A DNA stretch of 64,000 bases, from contig NZ_JAYGIG010000013.1 in the NCBI RefSeq assembly GCF_034932105.1, positions 11,794 to 75,793 of the forward strand, read 5' to 3'. The notes beneath the pieces were generated by a model. The model ran no database searches, was not told the origin of the DNA, and saw only the letters and a program-made list of their open reading frames with translations. The position numbers were made by a program, and so were the translations under genes. Below, piece by piece: positions 26,230 to 35,349 of this stretch. This DNA comes from Leptothoe sp034932105. GTDB lineage: Bacteria > Cyanobacteriota > Cyanobacteriia > Phormidesmidales > Phormidesmidaceae. Position 1 is the stretch's first letter. Every line of letters starts with the position of its first letter.

Positions 26230-26964
26230 ATGAATATGATGCAATCGGAGTCAAAAATTGCGTTACTAATTGATGCAGATAATGCACCTTCTCCAAAAAT
26301 TGATGCCATCTTGGCAGAGGTTGCTAAATATGGCGTGGCTAATATCCGTAGGGCCTATGGCAATTGGAAAAACTCTAACCTTCGAGGGTGGGAGAGTTGT
26401 CTGCATGACTACGCGATCCAGCCTATTCAACAGTTTGACTATACCAAGGGTAAAAATGCAACTGATGCTGCCCTGATTATTGATGCCATGGATTTGTTAT
26501 ACACACAGAAATTAGATGCATTTGCATTGGTATCTAGTGACTGTGATTTTACGCCACTAGTCATGAGAATTCTCACAAGTGGCCTTAAGGTCTATGGTTT
26601 TGGAGAAAAGAAAACACCTGCACCGTTTGTTTCAGCTTGTTCGATATTCTTATATCTTGAAACCATTGATCAATTAGCTGATATAGAGGCATCAAAGATG
26701 TCTACTAATGAGAGAAAAACACCTCAGGAGCTTAAACAAGATACGAAACTGATGAATCTGTTAAGAGGGGCTGTTTCCAGTACTCGAGAAGACGATGGGT
26801 GGTCTCGATTATCTGTTATAGGAGCACATATAGCTAATCAAGCATCTTTTGAATCTCGTAACTATGGTTATGCCAAGTTGAGCAGCATGTTTGAGGCGAT
26901 TGACTTATTCGAGATGCGTAGAAAAGATAAAGGTGTTTATGTAAAGACTAAAAAGAAGAAATAG
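26230..26964 (+). CDS. NYN nuclease-fold protein with C-terminal OST-HTH/LOTUS domain
   Basis: A 244-residue protein distinct from the LabA-like gene at 21793. Residues 5-150 form a NYN domain (IALLIDADNAPSP, TDAALIIDAMDLLY, ALVSSDCDFTPLV) with the acidic residues expected for RNA cleavage. Residues 175-240 match an OST-HTH/LOTUS module (LLRGAVSSTREDDGWSRLSVIG then YAKLSSMFEAIDLFE), which in other proteins binds RNA, including G-rich structures. The tail is Lys-rich. Base composition is more AT-rich than the neighbours, and it faces a truncated restriction-type gene, so the locus looks accessory. Anti-phage or RNA-turnover roles are both possible. Confidence 0.85.
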   Translation: MNMMQSESKIALLIDADNAPSPKIDAILAEVAKYGVANIRRAYGNWKNSNLRGWESCLHDYAIQPIQQFDYTKGKNATDAALIIDAMDLLYTQKLDAFALVSSDCDFTPLVMRILTSGLKVYGFGEKKTPAPFVSACSIFLYLETIDQLADIEASKMSTNERKTPQELKQDTKLMNLLRGAVSSTREDDGWSRLSVIGAHIANQASFESRNYGYAKLSSMFEAIDLFEMRRKDKGVYVKTKKKK

Positions 26965-26974
26965 ATCTTCTCAA

Positions 26975-27376
26975 CTAAGTTGTTTGAGTAAACTCTTTCT
27001 TTAAAGTTGTTAAGATTGTTGGAACTTCATGAAGTCGTTTGTAACGCGACCATAGAGAAAATGGTTTTGAGAGGTCGTAGAGCGAATTTTCTAGTTTGCA
27101 AAACATGAAATCACTACCGTTGGTGACCATGCCAAAAGCTGGTTGTGTCTCACCAGCAGTCATGTAGGCTAGACATTGGGGAAGGACCATATCTACAGCG
27201 AATTTGGAGCGTTTTGCTTCAACTGTAAGCACCCCCATTAAATTGCAAACAACTAAGACATCCATCCGACCTCGATAAATTTCATCACGTTCCGTGACTT
27301 TTACCTGTACAGGGACTTCCGAATGAACGAGCAAAGGGGCGTCCTGAAACCCCAATCGCTCTAATAACGGAGCCAC
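26975..27376 (-). pseudogene. Truncated restriction endonuclease subunit R-like fragment
   Basis: A 133-residue piece containing the core of a type I restriction R-subunit N-terminal-like nuclease domain: IYRGRMDVLVV, VLTVEAKRSKFAVDMVLPQCLAYM (the D...ExK catalytic pattern) and FGMVTNGSDFMFCKL. Intact cyanobacterial relatives have about 80-100 further N-terminal residues. Here a homologous-looking stretch (NQLWPILLS) runs upstream of the GTG at 27376 and meets an in-frame stop after about a dozen codons, with no start codon of the usual kind. I therefore read it as an N-terminally eroded remnant. It converges on the NYN/LOTUS gene with 10 bases between them. Confidence 0.6.
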
Positions 27377-27478
27377 GATAGAGAGAAGGATTGGCCACAG
27401 CTGGTTCAGCGGTTAGTTGAGGATGGGGAATGTTAGTGTTTATTTATAATGGCCCCCATATTTAGTTAAGAACCCATC

Positions 27479-28471
27479 ATGGTGACTTCCCCCAGTCTAA
27501 TTGCCCCAGTTATTAGCCGCTGCGAGCTATCGGTGGTCGTGCCGGTTTATAACGAGTACGAAAGTATTCCGTTGCTGGTGGATAAAATTACTGGGGTGGC
27601 GCAGCTGATGGATGTGCCCTATGAGCTGATTTGCGTCGATGATGGTTCCACCGATGGGTCGGCGGAGTTACTCAAAACCTTAGCTAAGGAGCGCCATGAC
27701 CTGCGGGTGATTTTGCTGCGGCGCAACTATGGGCAGACACCGGCCATGGCGGCCGGGTTCAACTATGCCAGGGGGCGGGTGATTGTAACCCTAGACGGTG
27801 ATTTGCAAAATGAGCCAGCGGATATTGCCACGGTTTACCAGAAGCTGAATGAGGGGTATGACCTGGTGAGTGGCTGGCGCAAAAACCGTCAGGATAATGC
27901 GGTGACACGACTGCTGCCGTCAAAAATTGCTAATTGGCTGATTGCCGGAGTAACGGGGGTAAGACTCCATGACTATGGCTGTTCCCTCAAGGCATACAGT
28001 GCTGATGTGGTGAAGGATATGAACCTCTATGGTGAGCTGCATCGCTTTTTGCCAGCCTTGGCCTACATAGAGGGGGCTCGCATTAGTGAAGTGCCGGTGC
28101 GTCATCATGCTCGTCAGTTTGGCCAAAGCAAGTATGGTTTGGGCCGGACGTTTCGAGTGGCCCTAGATCTGATGACCATCTACTTCATGAAGACGTTTTT
28201 GACCCGGCCCATGCATGTGTTTGGCCCATTTGGGGCACTTTCGGTGGTGACAGGCCTGGGGCTGAGTCTCTACCTGGCGTTTGTCAAATTTATCTTGCAG
28301 GCTGAAATCGGGGACCGTCCCCTCCTATTGCTGGCGGTGGTGCTGTTTATTTCAGGGATTCAGCTGTTGAGTGTGGGACTGTTGGCTGAGTTAATGATGC
28401 GTACTTACCATGAGTCCCAGCAACGTCCCATCTATCGGGTACGGGAAGTGGTAGGTGGAAAAGTGCCTTAA
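27479..28471 (+). CDS. Family 2 glycosyltransferase, GtrB/DPM1-like, membrane-anchored
   Basis: Likely transfers a sugar from a nucleotide donor to a polyprenyl phosphate on the inner membrane. The catalytic half begins LSVVVPVYNEYESIP and has the GT-A metal motif in VTLDGDLQNEP and the donor-side VDDGSTDGS. The C-terminal quarter holds two transmembrane helices (FGALSVVTGLGLSLYLAFV and LLLLAVVLFISGIQLLSVG), the layout of GtrB and bacterial DPM1-type enzymes. Its 330 residues are a typical length. It converges on the DUF4346 gene. Whether it feeds the glycan cluster at 12722-19373 is unknown. Confidence 0.9.
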   Translation: MVTSPSLIAPVISRCELSVVVPVYNEYESIPLLVDKITGVAQLMDVPYELICVDDGSTDGSAELLKTLAKERHDLRVILLRRNYGQTPAMAAGFNYARGRVIVTLDGDLQNEPADIATVYQKLNEGYDLVSGWRKNRQDNAVTRLLPSKIANWLIAGVTGVRLHDYGCSLKAYSADVVKDMNLYGELHRFLPALAYIEGARISEVPVRHHARQFGQSKYGLGRTFRVALDLMTIYFMKTFLTRPMHVFGPFGALSVVTGLGLSLYLAFVKFILQAEIGDRPLLLLAVVLFISGIQLLSVGLLAELMMRTYHESQQRPIYRVREVVGGKVP

Positions 28472-28495
28472 TCTTGTCCTTTAATCTTGAACGCT

Positions 28496-28903
28496 TTAAT
28501 CTTGCACATACGGTTCACCGTTAATTAAGGCCAGTTCTGCCCTGACAAACTCTCGGCCAAGGTAGGCGGCATGGTCTAGATAGCTTATGGGACAAGGGTT
28601 ATCTTTGTCTTCAAAGATTTTTATACAGAGTTCTTTGGCGGTACGGCCTTGGTAGATGTGAGTTTCTTGGCGGGGCTGGTTGTTTTTCTTGGCAATTAGG
28701 GGTTTACCGGTGTCTGGATCACAGGCTAGACCTTTATCGTTAATGACATTGGTGAAGTGTTTGGCGCAGATCAGACCCTGCTCTGTATCTAGATAGATTA
28801 AAAAATAGCCGTCTGGGTCTAGGGCAATAAACCGTTTCGATAGTTTGTCGTCCAATGTTTGGAGGTCAGTCGCAGACGGGGGACTATTGTGGCTGATGGT
28901 CAT
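28496..28903 (-). CDS. DUF4346 protein
   Basis: A 135-residue soluble protein whose central block (FIALDPDGYFLIYLDTEQGLI) and later HIYQGRTAKELCIKIFE and DHAAYLGREFVRAELAL match the cyanobacterial DUF4346 family as I know it. That domain also occurs at the end of some pterin-binding-like proteins; here it stands alone. Function unknown. The short gap to the upstream convergent GT2 gene contains three copies of TTAATCTTG (28468-28504). Confidence 0.82.
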   Translation of the reverse strand: MTISHNSPPSATDLQTLDDKLSKRFIALDPDGYFLIYLDTEQGLICAKHFTNVINDKGLACDPDTGKPLIAKKNNQPRQETHIYQGRTAKELCIKIFEDKDNPCPISYLDHAAYLGREFVRAELALINGEPYVQD

Positions 28904-29135
28904 GGTGATGGGGTCGTTACGGGTTGCGCCGCCGTAGCCGATGCATGTGGCTTTCAGCGAGTACCTGAGCTATGGGGGCCGAGTTTTTGGGTAGGGGTCT
29001 ATTCTATCGTGGGGATTATGGAATTTGCCGTTGCTGATTGAGGGGATAAACCGGTGTGTCAGAAACGCTATACGTCGGTATCTGACAGATGAAATCATCC
29101 CGAGGATCGACAACGGCTATAGGTTTATCAGGGGC

Positions 29136-30362
29136 TTACGGGTCTGCTGGGGCTTGCTCTGGACTTTCCTTTTGGAGCAAGGGCTTGAGGGGTAAGTCTG
29201 CGTTAATGGCTTCGATTTCTTGCTGTTCGGCGCTGTTGATGCGGTCGATGTAGTTATCGAGTACCTGGGTCAGGGTGGGGTGGTAGAACCGATGCAGACT
29301 GTAGTTGGGGGCAGCAGGAAAGCCGCGTCGTTTTTTGTGGCGGCCACCGGCACCGGGGTCAAATAGCTGAATGCCGTTACTAATACCCCAGTCGATGGGT
29401 TCGTAGTAACAAGCGTTGAAGTGGAGGTGATTGTATTCTTCTATGGCCCCCCAGTAGCGTCCATAGAGGCGTTCGCCCTTGGTGAGGCAAAAGGACATGC
29501 CGATGGGGTCGTTGCTGTTCTCAGTGTAGGCGGCGAATACGACTGTGCGATCGCAATACTCCGGATACAGCTGCTGAAAAAATCGACGAGTTAAATACTT
29601 ACTCCCCCACCAGCCAAACTTGTCACAGGTATCACTGTAAAAGTCGTAAACCAAATTACACAGAGTGTCCGACAGGCCATCCCCGGTGTGCACCTCAAAA
29701 TGTAGTCCGGCCTTAGTAACAGAATTACGCTCGCGCTTGATGTTACGCCGCTGATTGGCATTAAACCGAGCCAAATAGTCATCAAAGGTGGTGTAGCCTT
29801 CATTTTTCCAAATGTAGCTATGGTGTAGCCATTTTTGAAAGCCGAGGGATTCCAGATTGCTGCGCCAGGTGGGGTCCGCATAGAGAAAATGACAGCCTGA
29901 AATCTGGTTCTGCCGACAAAACTGATCGATCGCCGCCACCATTACCTGGGTCAGCGTCGCCTCATCTTCCCCGGCCGCGATCAAAAAACGATAGCCTTCA
30001 GCGGGGGTAAACGGCGACATCCCCAACAGCTTCGGATAATAATCAATGCCCAACTGCTCCGCCAAATCAGCCCACTGGTGGTCAAACACAAACTCACCGC
30101 GACTGTGACCCTTGAGATATAGGGGAGCGGCTGCCACCAGGGTGTCCTGACACCACACGGTCAAATGATTGGGCAGCCAACCCGATTGGGCCACGGTACT
30201 GCCAGAGGTTTCCATGGAATTCAGCCAGAACCACTCCAGAAATGGCGTCTCTAGCGGTTGGGCCATCTGGTCCCAAGCGGTTCGGGGTAGGTCTGCCATG
30301 CAGTTGACCCAACGCAGCGTATAGTCGGTCAGAGACTGGGGTGGAGTGATGGTTATACCCAT
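29136..30362 (-). CDS. FemAB/GNAT-like acyltransferase (COG3146 type)
   Basis: A 408-residue soluble protein with two tandem GNAT-like halves. The first half carries WLNSMETSGSTVAQSGWLPNHLTVW, and the second FDDYLARFNANQRRNIKRERN followed by the substrate-site region YGRYWGAIEEYNHLHFNACYY. Family members are listed under peptidoglycan or amino-acyl transfer (FemAB superfamily), but substrates are unproven. The last 30 residues are polar and Pro/Glu-rich. The gene stands between DUF4346 and the RibD-like gene, all on the minus strand with gaps of 96 bases or more. Confidence 0.82.
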   Translation of the reverse strand: MGITITPPQSLTDYTLRWVNCMADLPRTAWDQMAQPLETPFLEWFWLNSMETSGSTVAQSGWLPNHLTVWCQDTLVAAAPLYLKGHSRGEFVFDHQWADLAEQLGIDYYPKLLGMSPFTPAEGYRFLIAAGEDEATLTQVMVAAIDQFCRQNQISGCHFLYADPTWRSNLESLGFQKWLHHSYIWKNEGYTTFDDYLARFNANQRRNIKRERNSVTKAGLHFEVHTGDGLSDTLCNLVYDFYSDTCDKFGWWGSKYLTRRFFQQLYPEYCDRTVVFAAYTENSNDPIGMSFCLTKGERLYGRYWGAIEEYNHLHFNACYYEPIDWGISNGIQLFDPGAGGRHKKRRGFPAAPNYSLHRFYHPTLTQVLDNYIDRINSAEQQEIEAINADLPLKPLLQKESPEQAPADP

Positions 30363-30458
30363 TGCTTAGCAGAGCGGCTTAGTTCACTACGGTAATGTAG
30401 CGCGTTTAGTCTGAAGCATGGGGGATAGGGGTAGGGTTGGTAGAGGGGACCAGGGACG

Positions 30459-31193
30459 CTACTGAACTGATGGGCCTGATCCCTGCCGTTGGTAATTTAA
30501 AAAAATTTCATCCCCCATGGTTTGGCTTGACTTCAGGGTGAATCTGGGAGCCTGGTCCAGGGAAAACCCTTCCCCGTCGCAGGGGGTGGGGGATGTCGCG
30601 CCGCCGATGATTAGGGGACAAATGGTGAGCCATAGTTCATCGATCACGTCAGCGGCCATCAGCCCAGCCACGAGTTGCCCGCCACCCATCACAAGTACAT
30701 GGCCCATGCCCAGGGTATGGAGTTCCTGTAAAATTTGTGGCCAATGGTATTCCCCAGCGGTTTTAATAGGAGCGATCCAAACCCGATCAAAGCCCGGCTG
30801 TTCCCGCCAATGTTCAGCCCCAGCCTGGGTGGTGAGTAACCAGCGCGGCACCGGCTGCCTAAAAAAATGTGCGTTGGGTACTATACCCCCTGAGCGGGAG
30901 CAGACAATGTGGGTGGGCTGGGGCGGTTGCTGACGCTGGCAACGGGTTGCTAATAGGGCAGGATCTTTAACCAGAGCGGTGGTGCCGTAGGCCCGCAGGG
31001 TGCCTGCCCCAAACAGGGTCGCGTCTGCAGTTGCTAAGCGTTGTTCTAGATGACGCTGATCGTTGGCCGATGGAAACCTTGCTGCCGTGCCATGGGTATC
31101 GCTAATTTTGCCATCGGCACTCATGGCTAAAATAGCAGTGACATGGGGACGATATCCGGCTGCCGACCTAGACCGTAAAGCTGGGGCTGACAT
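30459..31193 (-). CDS. RibD C-terminal domain reductase (dihydrofolate-reductase fold)
   Basis: A 244-residue stand-alone version of the reductase half of RibD, which in riboflavin synthesis reduces the ribosyl side chain with NADPH. The opening PHVTAILAMSADGKISDTHG, then LFGAGTLRAYG and VLVMGGGQLVAGLMAADVIDELWL, are the canonical pattern of the fold. No deaminase half is present, as in archaeal-type or accessory RibD-like reductases, so the substrate may be a pterin or a ribosylaminopyrimidine. The start ATG at 31193 allows a short polar leader. Confidence 0.85.
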   Translation of the reverse strand: MSAPALRSRSAAGYRPHVTAILAMSADGKISDTHGTAARFPSANDQRHLEQRLATADATLFGAGTLRAYGTTALVKDPALLATRCQRQQPPQPTHIVCSRSGGIVPNAHFFRQPVPRWLLTTQAGAEHWREQPGFDRVWIAPIKTAGEYHWPQILQELHTLGMGHVLVMGGGQLVAGLMAADVIDELWLTICPLIIGGATSPTPCDGEGFSLDQAPRFTLKSSQTMGDEIFLNYQRQGSGPSVQ

Positions 31194-31477
31194 GTTCTTA
31201 ACTAAGGGAGAGACGCTGAGAATATTCGCTCACAAGCAATTAAGTTACCTTTGATAAGGCTTCATCTATGTAAGTGCTATTTCAACTTTTGCCAATGTAG
31301 CCGGTAGATGGGTAAGACCAGTCGATAAACTAGATGGGTGTTAATACCGGTATCAGTAATAACACTGTGGTTGTATGTATGAACATAGTGAAAGCTGAGA
31401 TTTTGGTTCCATGGTTTAACCCTGTGTTTCCTGTTGAAATCAGTGACGGTTCTTTAACTTTAAGTTGTTAGCGGTTT

Positions 31478-33469
31478 ATGGCTAAGCGTCCTCTTTCATT
31501 CCGCCGGTTATTGATGCTGCGTATCTTGCTGCTGAGTACGCCGGTGTTGCTGCTTGGCCAGGCCATTACCCTGCGAAAGGCACGGTCTAGCTTGCTGGAA
31601 ACTGCGCGGCAAAATCTAGCCAGCAGCGCCATCAACAAGGCAACTGGTTTAGAGGACAGTGTGCGAGCCGTGGAGTCTGAACTACTGTTATTAACGGATA
31701 GTCAGGCCTTAAAATCTGGTGATGCGGATGATGTGGCGGTCGCCCTAAGTCGTTACACCAAGGTGGCTTCCCACACGGTGGGTTGTTTAGAGCTAACCGA
31801 GGCTGAAACTGGTGCAGTCATATCGACAACCTGTAATCAACCCTTGCTGCCCACACCGCTACAGCTTCCGTGGCAGCAGTCGCCCACGGGGAATGCGGAC
31901 TTTTATTTGGTGGATCTGGATAGTCCTCAACCAGCGGATGGCGTTGATGGGAACGCCCTAGAGGATGACGCCCAGGGAATGCACCCTTCTATTATTGACC
32001 TGACGGTGGCAGCGCCGATTTATAACCCTGAAGGACAGCTGCGTTATACCCTGTCTGCCCAGCTTGGGTTTACCCAGCTGGAGGATACTAATCCCCGTTC
32101 CCTGGTGGGTAAAACCGTGATTATTGATCCTAACGGGATTGTGGTCACCCACCCTAACCCCGAACTGGTGGGTAAGTCGGTGGATGATCTCCATGGTGCG
32201 GATCGGTTTGTGAGCATTATCAGCAGTATTCGGGTGGGCAACGCGGATACCCTACACCTCTTTAGCTTGCTGGAGAATGGGGATGAGTGGCTGGCGGGCT
32301 ACAGCGGCGCGGAACTGCCCTTGTCTAGCGGGGTGACGGAGACCTGGAATGTGCTAGCGGTAACGCCTCTGAATCAGGCACTCCATGCGTTGGGGGAAAT
32401 TCGGATGATTTTATTTCTCCTAACCCTGGGGCTGCTGGGGGCGAATGGGCTATTGGCGCTCTATGTCGCTCGGAGTCTGTCCTTACCTGTGGAGCGGTTG
32501 ATTCGCTACACCCAACAGGTGCAGGATCTATCTTCTGAGGTGAAGGCCGCTCCTCCGAATCGTAGTATTTGGGAGTTGGACTATTTGGGTAAGGTGCTAG
32601 AGCGGATGCTACGGCGTTTGGAGGGGGGGGCGCAAGAGCTACGCGAGGCTTGGGAAAATGCCCAGATGGCTAACCAGCTCAAGAATGAATTTTTGGCCAA
32701 TACCTCCCATGAGCTACGCACGCCGCTCAATGCCATTATTGGCTGCATTCGACTGGTGCGTGATGGCTGCTGCGACGATCGTGAGGAAGAACTGGAGTTT
32801 TTGGAACGGGCCGATAATGCGGCCATTCATTTGCTCAAGATCATCAATGATATTTTGGACATTGCCAAGATAGAGTCGGGCACCGTGAGTCTTGATTTGG
32901 ATACCTTGGATTTAGGGGAGATTGTGCGGGATGTGTTAGATATGCAGGCCCTGCAGATTCAGCAAAAGGGATTGACGCTCCATCGTCCCCATAAGTCGGA
33001 GCCGATCTGGGTGAAGGGGGATGGGGATAAGTTAAAGCAGGTGCTGCTGAATATTGTTTATAACGCGATCAAGTTTACTGACAGTGGCAGCATTACGGCC
33101 AAGATCACGGTGGTTTCTGAGGTGGGTGCTAAGGATGATTCAGGCGAGGATACTGTGCCAGCGCCTCGGGTGAGTGTGACGATTCAGGATACGGGGATTG
33201 GGATTGCGCCGAAGGATCAACAAAAACTTTTCCATCCCTTTGTCATGGTGGATGGTAGCCACACCCGTAGCTATGAAGGAACGGGACTGGGGCTGGCCAT
33301 TTCTAAGAACTTTATGAAACTGATGGGGGGCAGCATTGGCCTCTACAGTGCCGGTGTGGATCAGGGGACGGCGGTGACCTTGAGTATGCCGCTGTTGGCT
33401 AACCACGGTGAGGTGGCGGCGGACCCGGTTGATGCTGCGGAGGCTACTGAGCAGGTTTTGGTGGGGTAA
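31478..33469 (+). CDS. Membrane sensor histidine kinase
   Basis: A 663-residue two-component sensor. It has an N-terminal membrane helix (about residues 9-30) and a periplasmic sensing region of nearly 280 residues with dCache/PAS-like patches (LVGKTVIIDPNGIVVTHPNPELVG). A second helix (about 308-333) and a HAMP-like linker follow, then the H-box SHELRTPLNAIIG with His411, the N-box with Asn529, and the ATPase loops DTGIGI and GTGLGLA. No receiver domain is attached and no response regulator is adjacent, so its partner is encoded elsewhere. Its stop codon is only four bases from the end of the convergent oxidoreductase gene. Confidence 0.93.
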   Translation: MAKRPLSFRRLLMLRILLLSTPVLLLGQAITLRKARSSLLETARQNLASSAINKATGLEDSVRAVESELLLLTDSQALKSGDADDVAVALSRYTKVASHTVGCLELTEAETGAVISTTCNQPLLPTPLQLPWQQSPTGNADFYLVDLDSPQPADGVDGNALEDDAQGMHPSIIDLTVAAPIYNPEGQLRYTLSAQLGFTQLEDTNPRSLVGKTVIIDPNGIVVTHPNPELVGKSVDDLHGADRFVSIISSIRVGNADTLHLFSLLENGDEWLAGYSGAELPLSSGVTETWNVLAVTPLNQALHALGEIRMILFLLTLGLLGANGLLALYVARSLSLPVERLIRYTQQVQDLSSEVKAAPPNRSIWELDYLGKVLERMLRRLEGGAQELREAWENAQMANQLKNEFLANTSHELRTPLNAIIGCIRLVRDGCCDDREEELEFLERADNAAIHLLKIINDILDIAKIESGTVSLDLDTLDLGEIVRDVLDMQALQIQQKGLTLHRPHKSEPIWVKGDGDKLKQVLLNIVYNAIKFTDSGSITAKITVVSEVGAKDDSGEDTVPAPRVSVTIQDTGIGIAPKDQQKLFHPFVMVDGSHTRSYEGTGLGLAISKNFMKLMGGSIGLYSAGVDQGTAVTLSMPLLANHGEVAADPVDAAEATEQVLVG

Positions 33470-33473
33470 TAGG

Positions 33474-34484
33474 CTAAGGGGTAAGGTCAATCCAGGTGCC
33501 AGCTTGCTCTAGGGATTGGGAGAGGGCCTCTAGGATGGCGACTAGGGTGGTGCCGACGGCGCCTGAGGAGATGGGAGAGGGCTGGTTGGTGAGGACGCTG
33601 TGGATGAATTGGTTACACATGGTGGCCAGGGGTTCTTGCTCGGGTATTTCCAGGGCTAATGGGGTTAGGGCTTGGGGCTGAAATGTGTTGGGGGCGAATT
33701 GTCCCATTTGTAGCGTCAGTGGGGTGTCGGGCTGCATTTCGTCAAAAATCAGGCTGCCGCGATCGCAAACCACAGACAATTGCCGTTGCTTGTGGGGATT
33801 TGCCCAGCACAGATGAATGGTCGTTTCGAAGCCGCTGGGGTAATGGAGCCGACACCACACCACATCGGCCAGGGGCCGGTCTGAATGCTGTGGTAGCCAA
33901 TTCAGCCCCTGGGCTTGGACGCGGTTTGGTGAAGCATTGAGCCAGTGGTTAAAAATGGCGATGTCGTGAATGGCCAGATCCCAGAGGGCATCGACATCGT
34001 GGCGGACGGGGCCGAGGTTGGTGCGGGCGGCATAGCCATAGCGGGGAGTGCCTAGACGCTCCAGGTTTGCTTTAGCGGTGGTGATGGCGGGATGGAAAAG
34101 GTAAGTGTGGTCAACAAACAGCTGTCGGTTTTGCTGTTGGGCCAGTTGGCAAAGGCTGGCGGATGTGGCGGCGGTGAGGGTGAGGGGTTTTTCGCACAGC
34201 ACATGGAACTGTCGCTGCAGGGCAGCGGTGACGATGGCCTGGTGGGTGGTGGCGGGGGTGGCGATCGCCACCGCTTCTAACCCTTCCATCTCCAGGGCCT
34301 CTTCCCAATGCTCCAGCAACCGGACGGAGTCATCCAGGCCAAACTTGGCGGCGGTGGTTGCTAACTGCTCGGCTTGTGGATCCACCACCGCCCGCACCTG
34401 AATCTGGGGATGGGCCAAAAAGTTGCGTAGGAGGTGGGTGCCCCAACGGCCCACCCCCATGAGTGCCAGTTGAATTTGGCCCAT
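33474..34484 (-). CDS. Gfo/Idh/MocA family oxidoreductase
   Basis: A 336-residue NAD(P)-dependent sugar or polyol oxidoreductase. The N-terminal Rossmann motif LALMGVGRWGTHLLRNF binds the cofactor, AIATPATTHQAIV and VLCEKPLTL (the conserved EKP) follow, and the C-terminal alpha/beta domain is complete. Family members oxidise or epimerise sugars, often nucleotide sugars for surface glycans; the substrate here is unknown. It is followed towards rnc by a triple 14-base repeat. Its 3' end nearly touches that of the sensor kinase. Confidence 0.9.
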   Translation of the reverse strand: MGQIQLALMGVGRWGTHLLRNFLAHPQIQVRAVVDPQAEQLATTAAKFGLDDSVRLLEHWEEALEMEGLEAVAIATPATTHQAIVTAALQRQFHVLCEKPLTLTAATSASLCQLAQQQNRQLFVDHTYLFHPAITTAKANLERLGTPRYGYAARTNLGPVRHDVDALWDLAIHDIAIFNHWLNASPNRVQAQGLNWLPQHSDRPLADVVWCRLHYPSGFETTIHLCWANPHKQRQLSVVCDRGSLIFDEMQPDTPLTLQMGQFAPNTFQPQALTPLALEIPEQEPLATMCNQFIHSVLTNQPSPISSGAVGTTLVAILEALSQSLEQAGTWIDLTP

Positions 34485-34485
34485 G

Positions 34486-34527
34486 TTAATGTTTCCTGGT
34501 TAATGTTTCCTGGTTAATGTTTTCTAT
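34486..34527. repeat. Three tandem 14-base repeats between rnc and the oxidoreductase gene
   Basis: TTAATGTTTCCTGG occurs at 34486-34499 and 34500-34513, followed by a diverged third unit at 34514-34527 that reaches the rnc stop codon. It lies just upstream of the oxidoreductase start on the minus strand. Confidence 0.8.
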
Positions 34528-35300
34528 TAACCAGCGGCCAAGTGCTCAGACAGCATGGGTTCTAGCTGCTGATAGGCTTGCTGGGCGGCACCTTGTTCCG
34601 CCTGTTTGATGGAGGGGCCTTTACCGTCCCCCCAGAGTTTGCCCTGATAATGCACTTGGGCATAAAACCGTTGCGGATCGCCATGGTTCTGGCTGATTTC
34701 TGAGACGGTGTATTCCGGTAGCTGTTTGCTGTGGGCCTGGGTGAGTTCCTGTAGGGCGGCCTTATAGTTTTGTCGGGCGGGGTCCCGCTTGATGGTTTGG
34801 GTGAGGCGTTCAAAGCGGATATCCAGCCAAGGGCGAATCAGGCTGAGGTCGTGGGTGCTGAGGTAGAGTGCCCCCAGGACTGCTTCAAAGGCATCGGCTA
34901 GGCGGGAGCTTTTGCCTGCTCGATCTCCGGCGGCACTGGTGGAGATCTGTAGGTAGCGGCCAAAGTTATAGTCCTGGGCCAAAATTGCCAGGGTACGATC
35001 GCTGACCAGTTGCGATCGCACGGCGGCCATATCCCCTACGGACATTTGAGGATAGGTTTCTTGCAAAAATTCAGCCGCAGCTAGCCGCAGGGCCGCATCC
35101 CCCAAAAATTCTAGGATTTCGTTATTTCGGTCCGCCGATTTAGAAATATCCACCAGCGCCTGATGCAGCAGTGCCCATTGCACAGGCGCATCCTCGGCTA
35201 AGCCTAGCTTTGCTACGAGCTGCGTTAGCTCTTGGTGCCGCCGGGGATCATCTTGCGCTGTCCACGGTTCACTACCCAATGCCTTCTGGCTGCTGACCAT
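34527..35300 (-). CDS. rnc: Ribonuclease III
   Basis: Cleaves double-stranded RNA in rRNA, mRNA and small-RNA processing. The RNase III signature is intact (NNEILEFLGDAALRLAAAEF) and so is the second catalytic block (LADAFEAVLGALYLS). A C-terminal double-stranded RNA-binding domain follows from about residue 165 (NYKAALQELTQAH to KQAEQGAAQQAYQQL). I place the start at 35300, giving 257 residues with AGGGG just upstream. The longer reading from 35342 would run to the very end of rnpB. It lies directly downstream of rnpB on the same strand, putting two RNA-processing functions side by side. Confidence 0.93.
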   Translation of the reverse strand: MVSSQKALGSEPWTAQDDPRRHQELTQLVAKLGLAEDAPVQWALLHQALVDISKSADRNNEILEFLGDAALRLAAAEFLQETYPQMSVGDMAAVRSQLVSDRTLAILAQDYNFGRYLQISTSAAGDRAGKSSRLADAFEAVLGALYLSTHDLSLIRPWLDIRFERLTQTIKRDPARQNYKAALQELTQAHSKQLPEYTVSEISQNHGDPQRFYAQVHYQGKLWGDGKGPSIKQAEQGAAQQAYQQLEPMLSEHLAAG

Positions 35301-35312
35301 TTCCCCTTGTTT

Positions 35313-35329
35313 GGTGGGCAGCGCCCACC
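35313..35329. repeat. Dispersed palindrome GGTGGGC-AGC-GCCCACC
   Basis: Seven-base perfect inverted arms with a three-base centre, between rnc and rnpB. The same arms recur at 42771-42787 and 45214-45229, with a shorter form at 42812-42825 and half copies at 19395 and 19453. Confidence 0.75.
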
Positions 35330-35349
35330 CTCCTATGCGCATAAAAAAG

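Noticed and set aside
28859..29041. 60-codon frame at the start of the DUF4346 gene
   Set aside because: Partly antisense to DUF4346, with no ribosome-binding site or recognisable domain.
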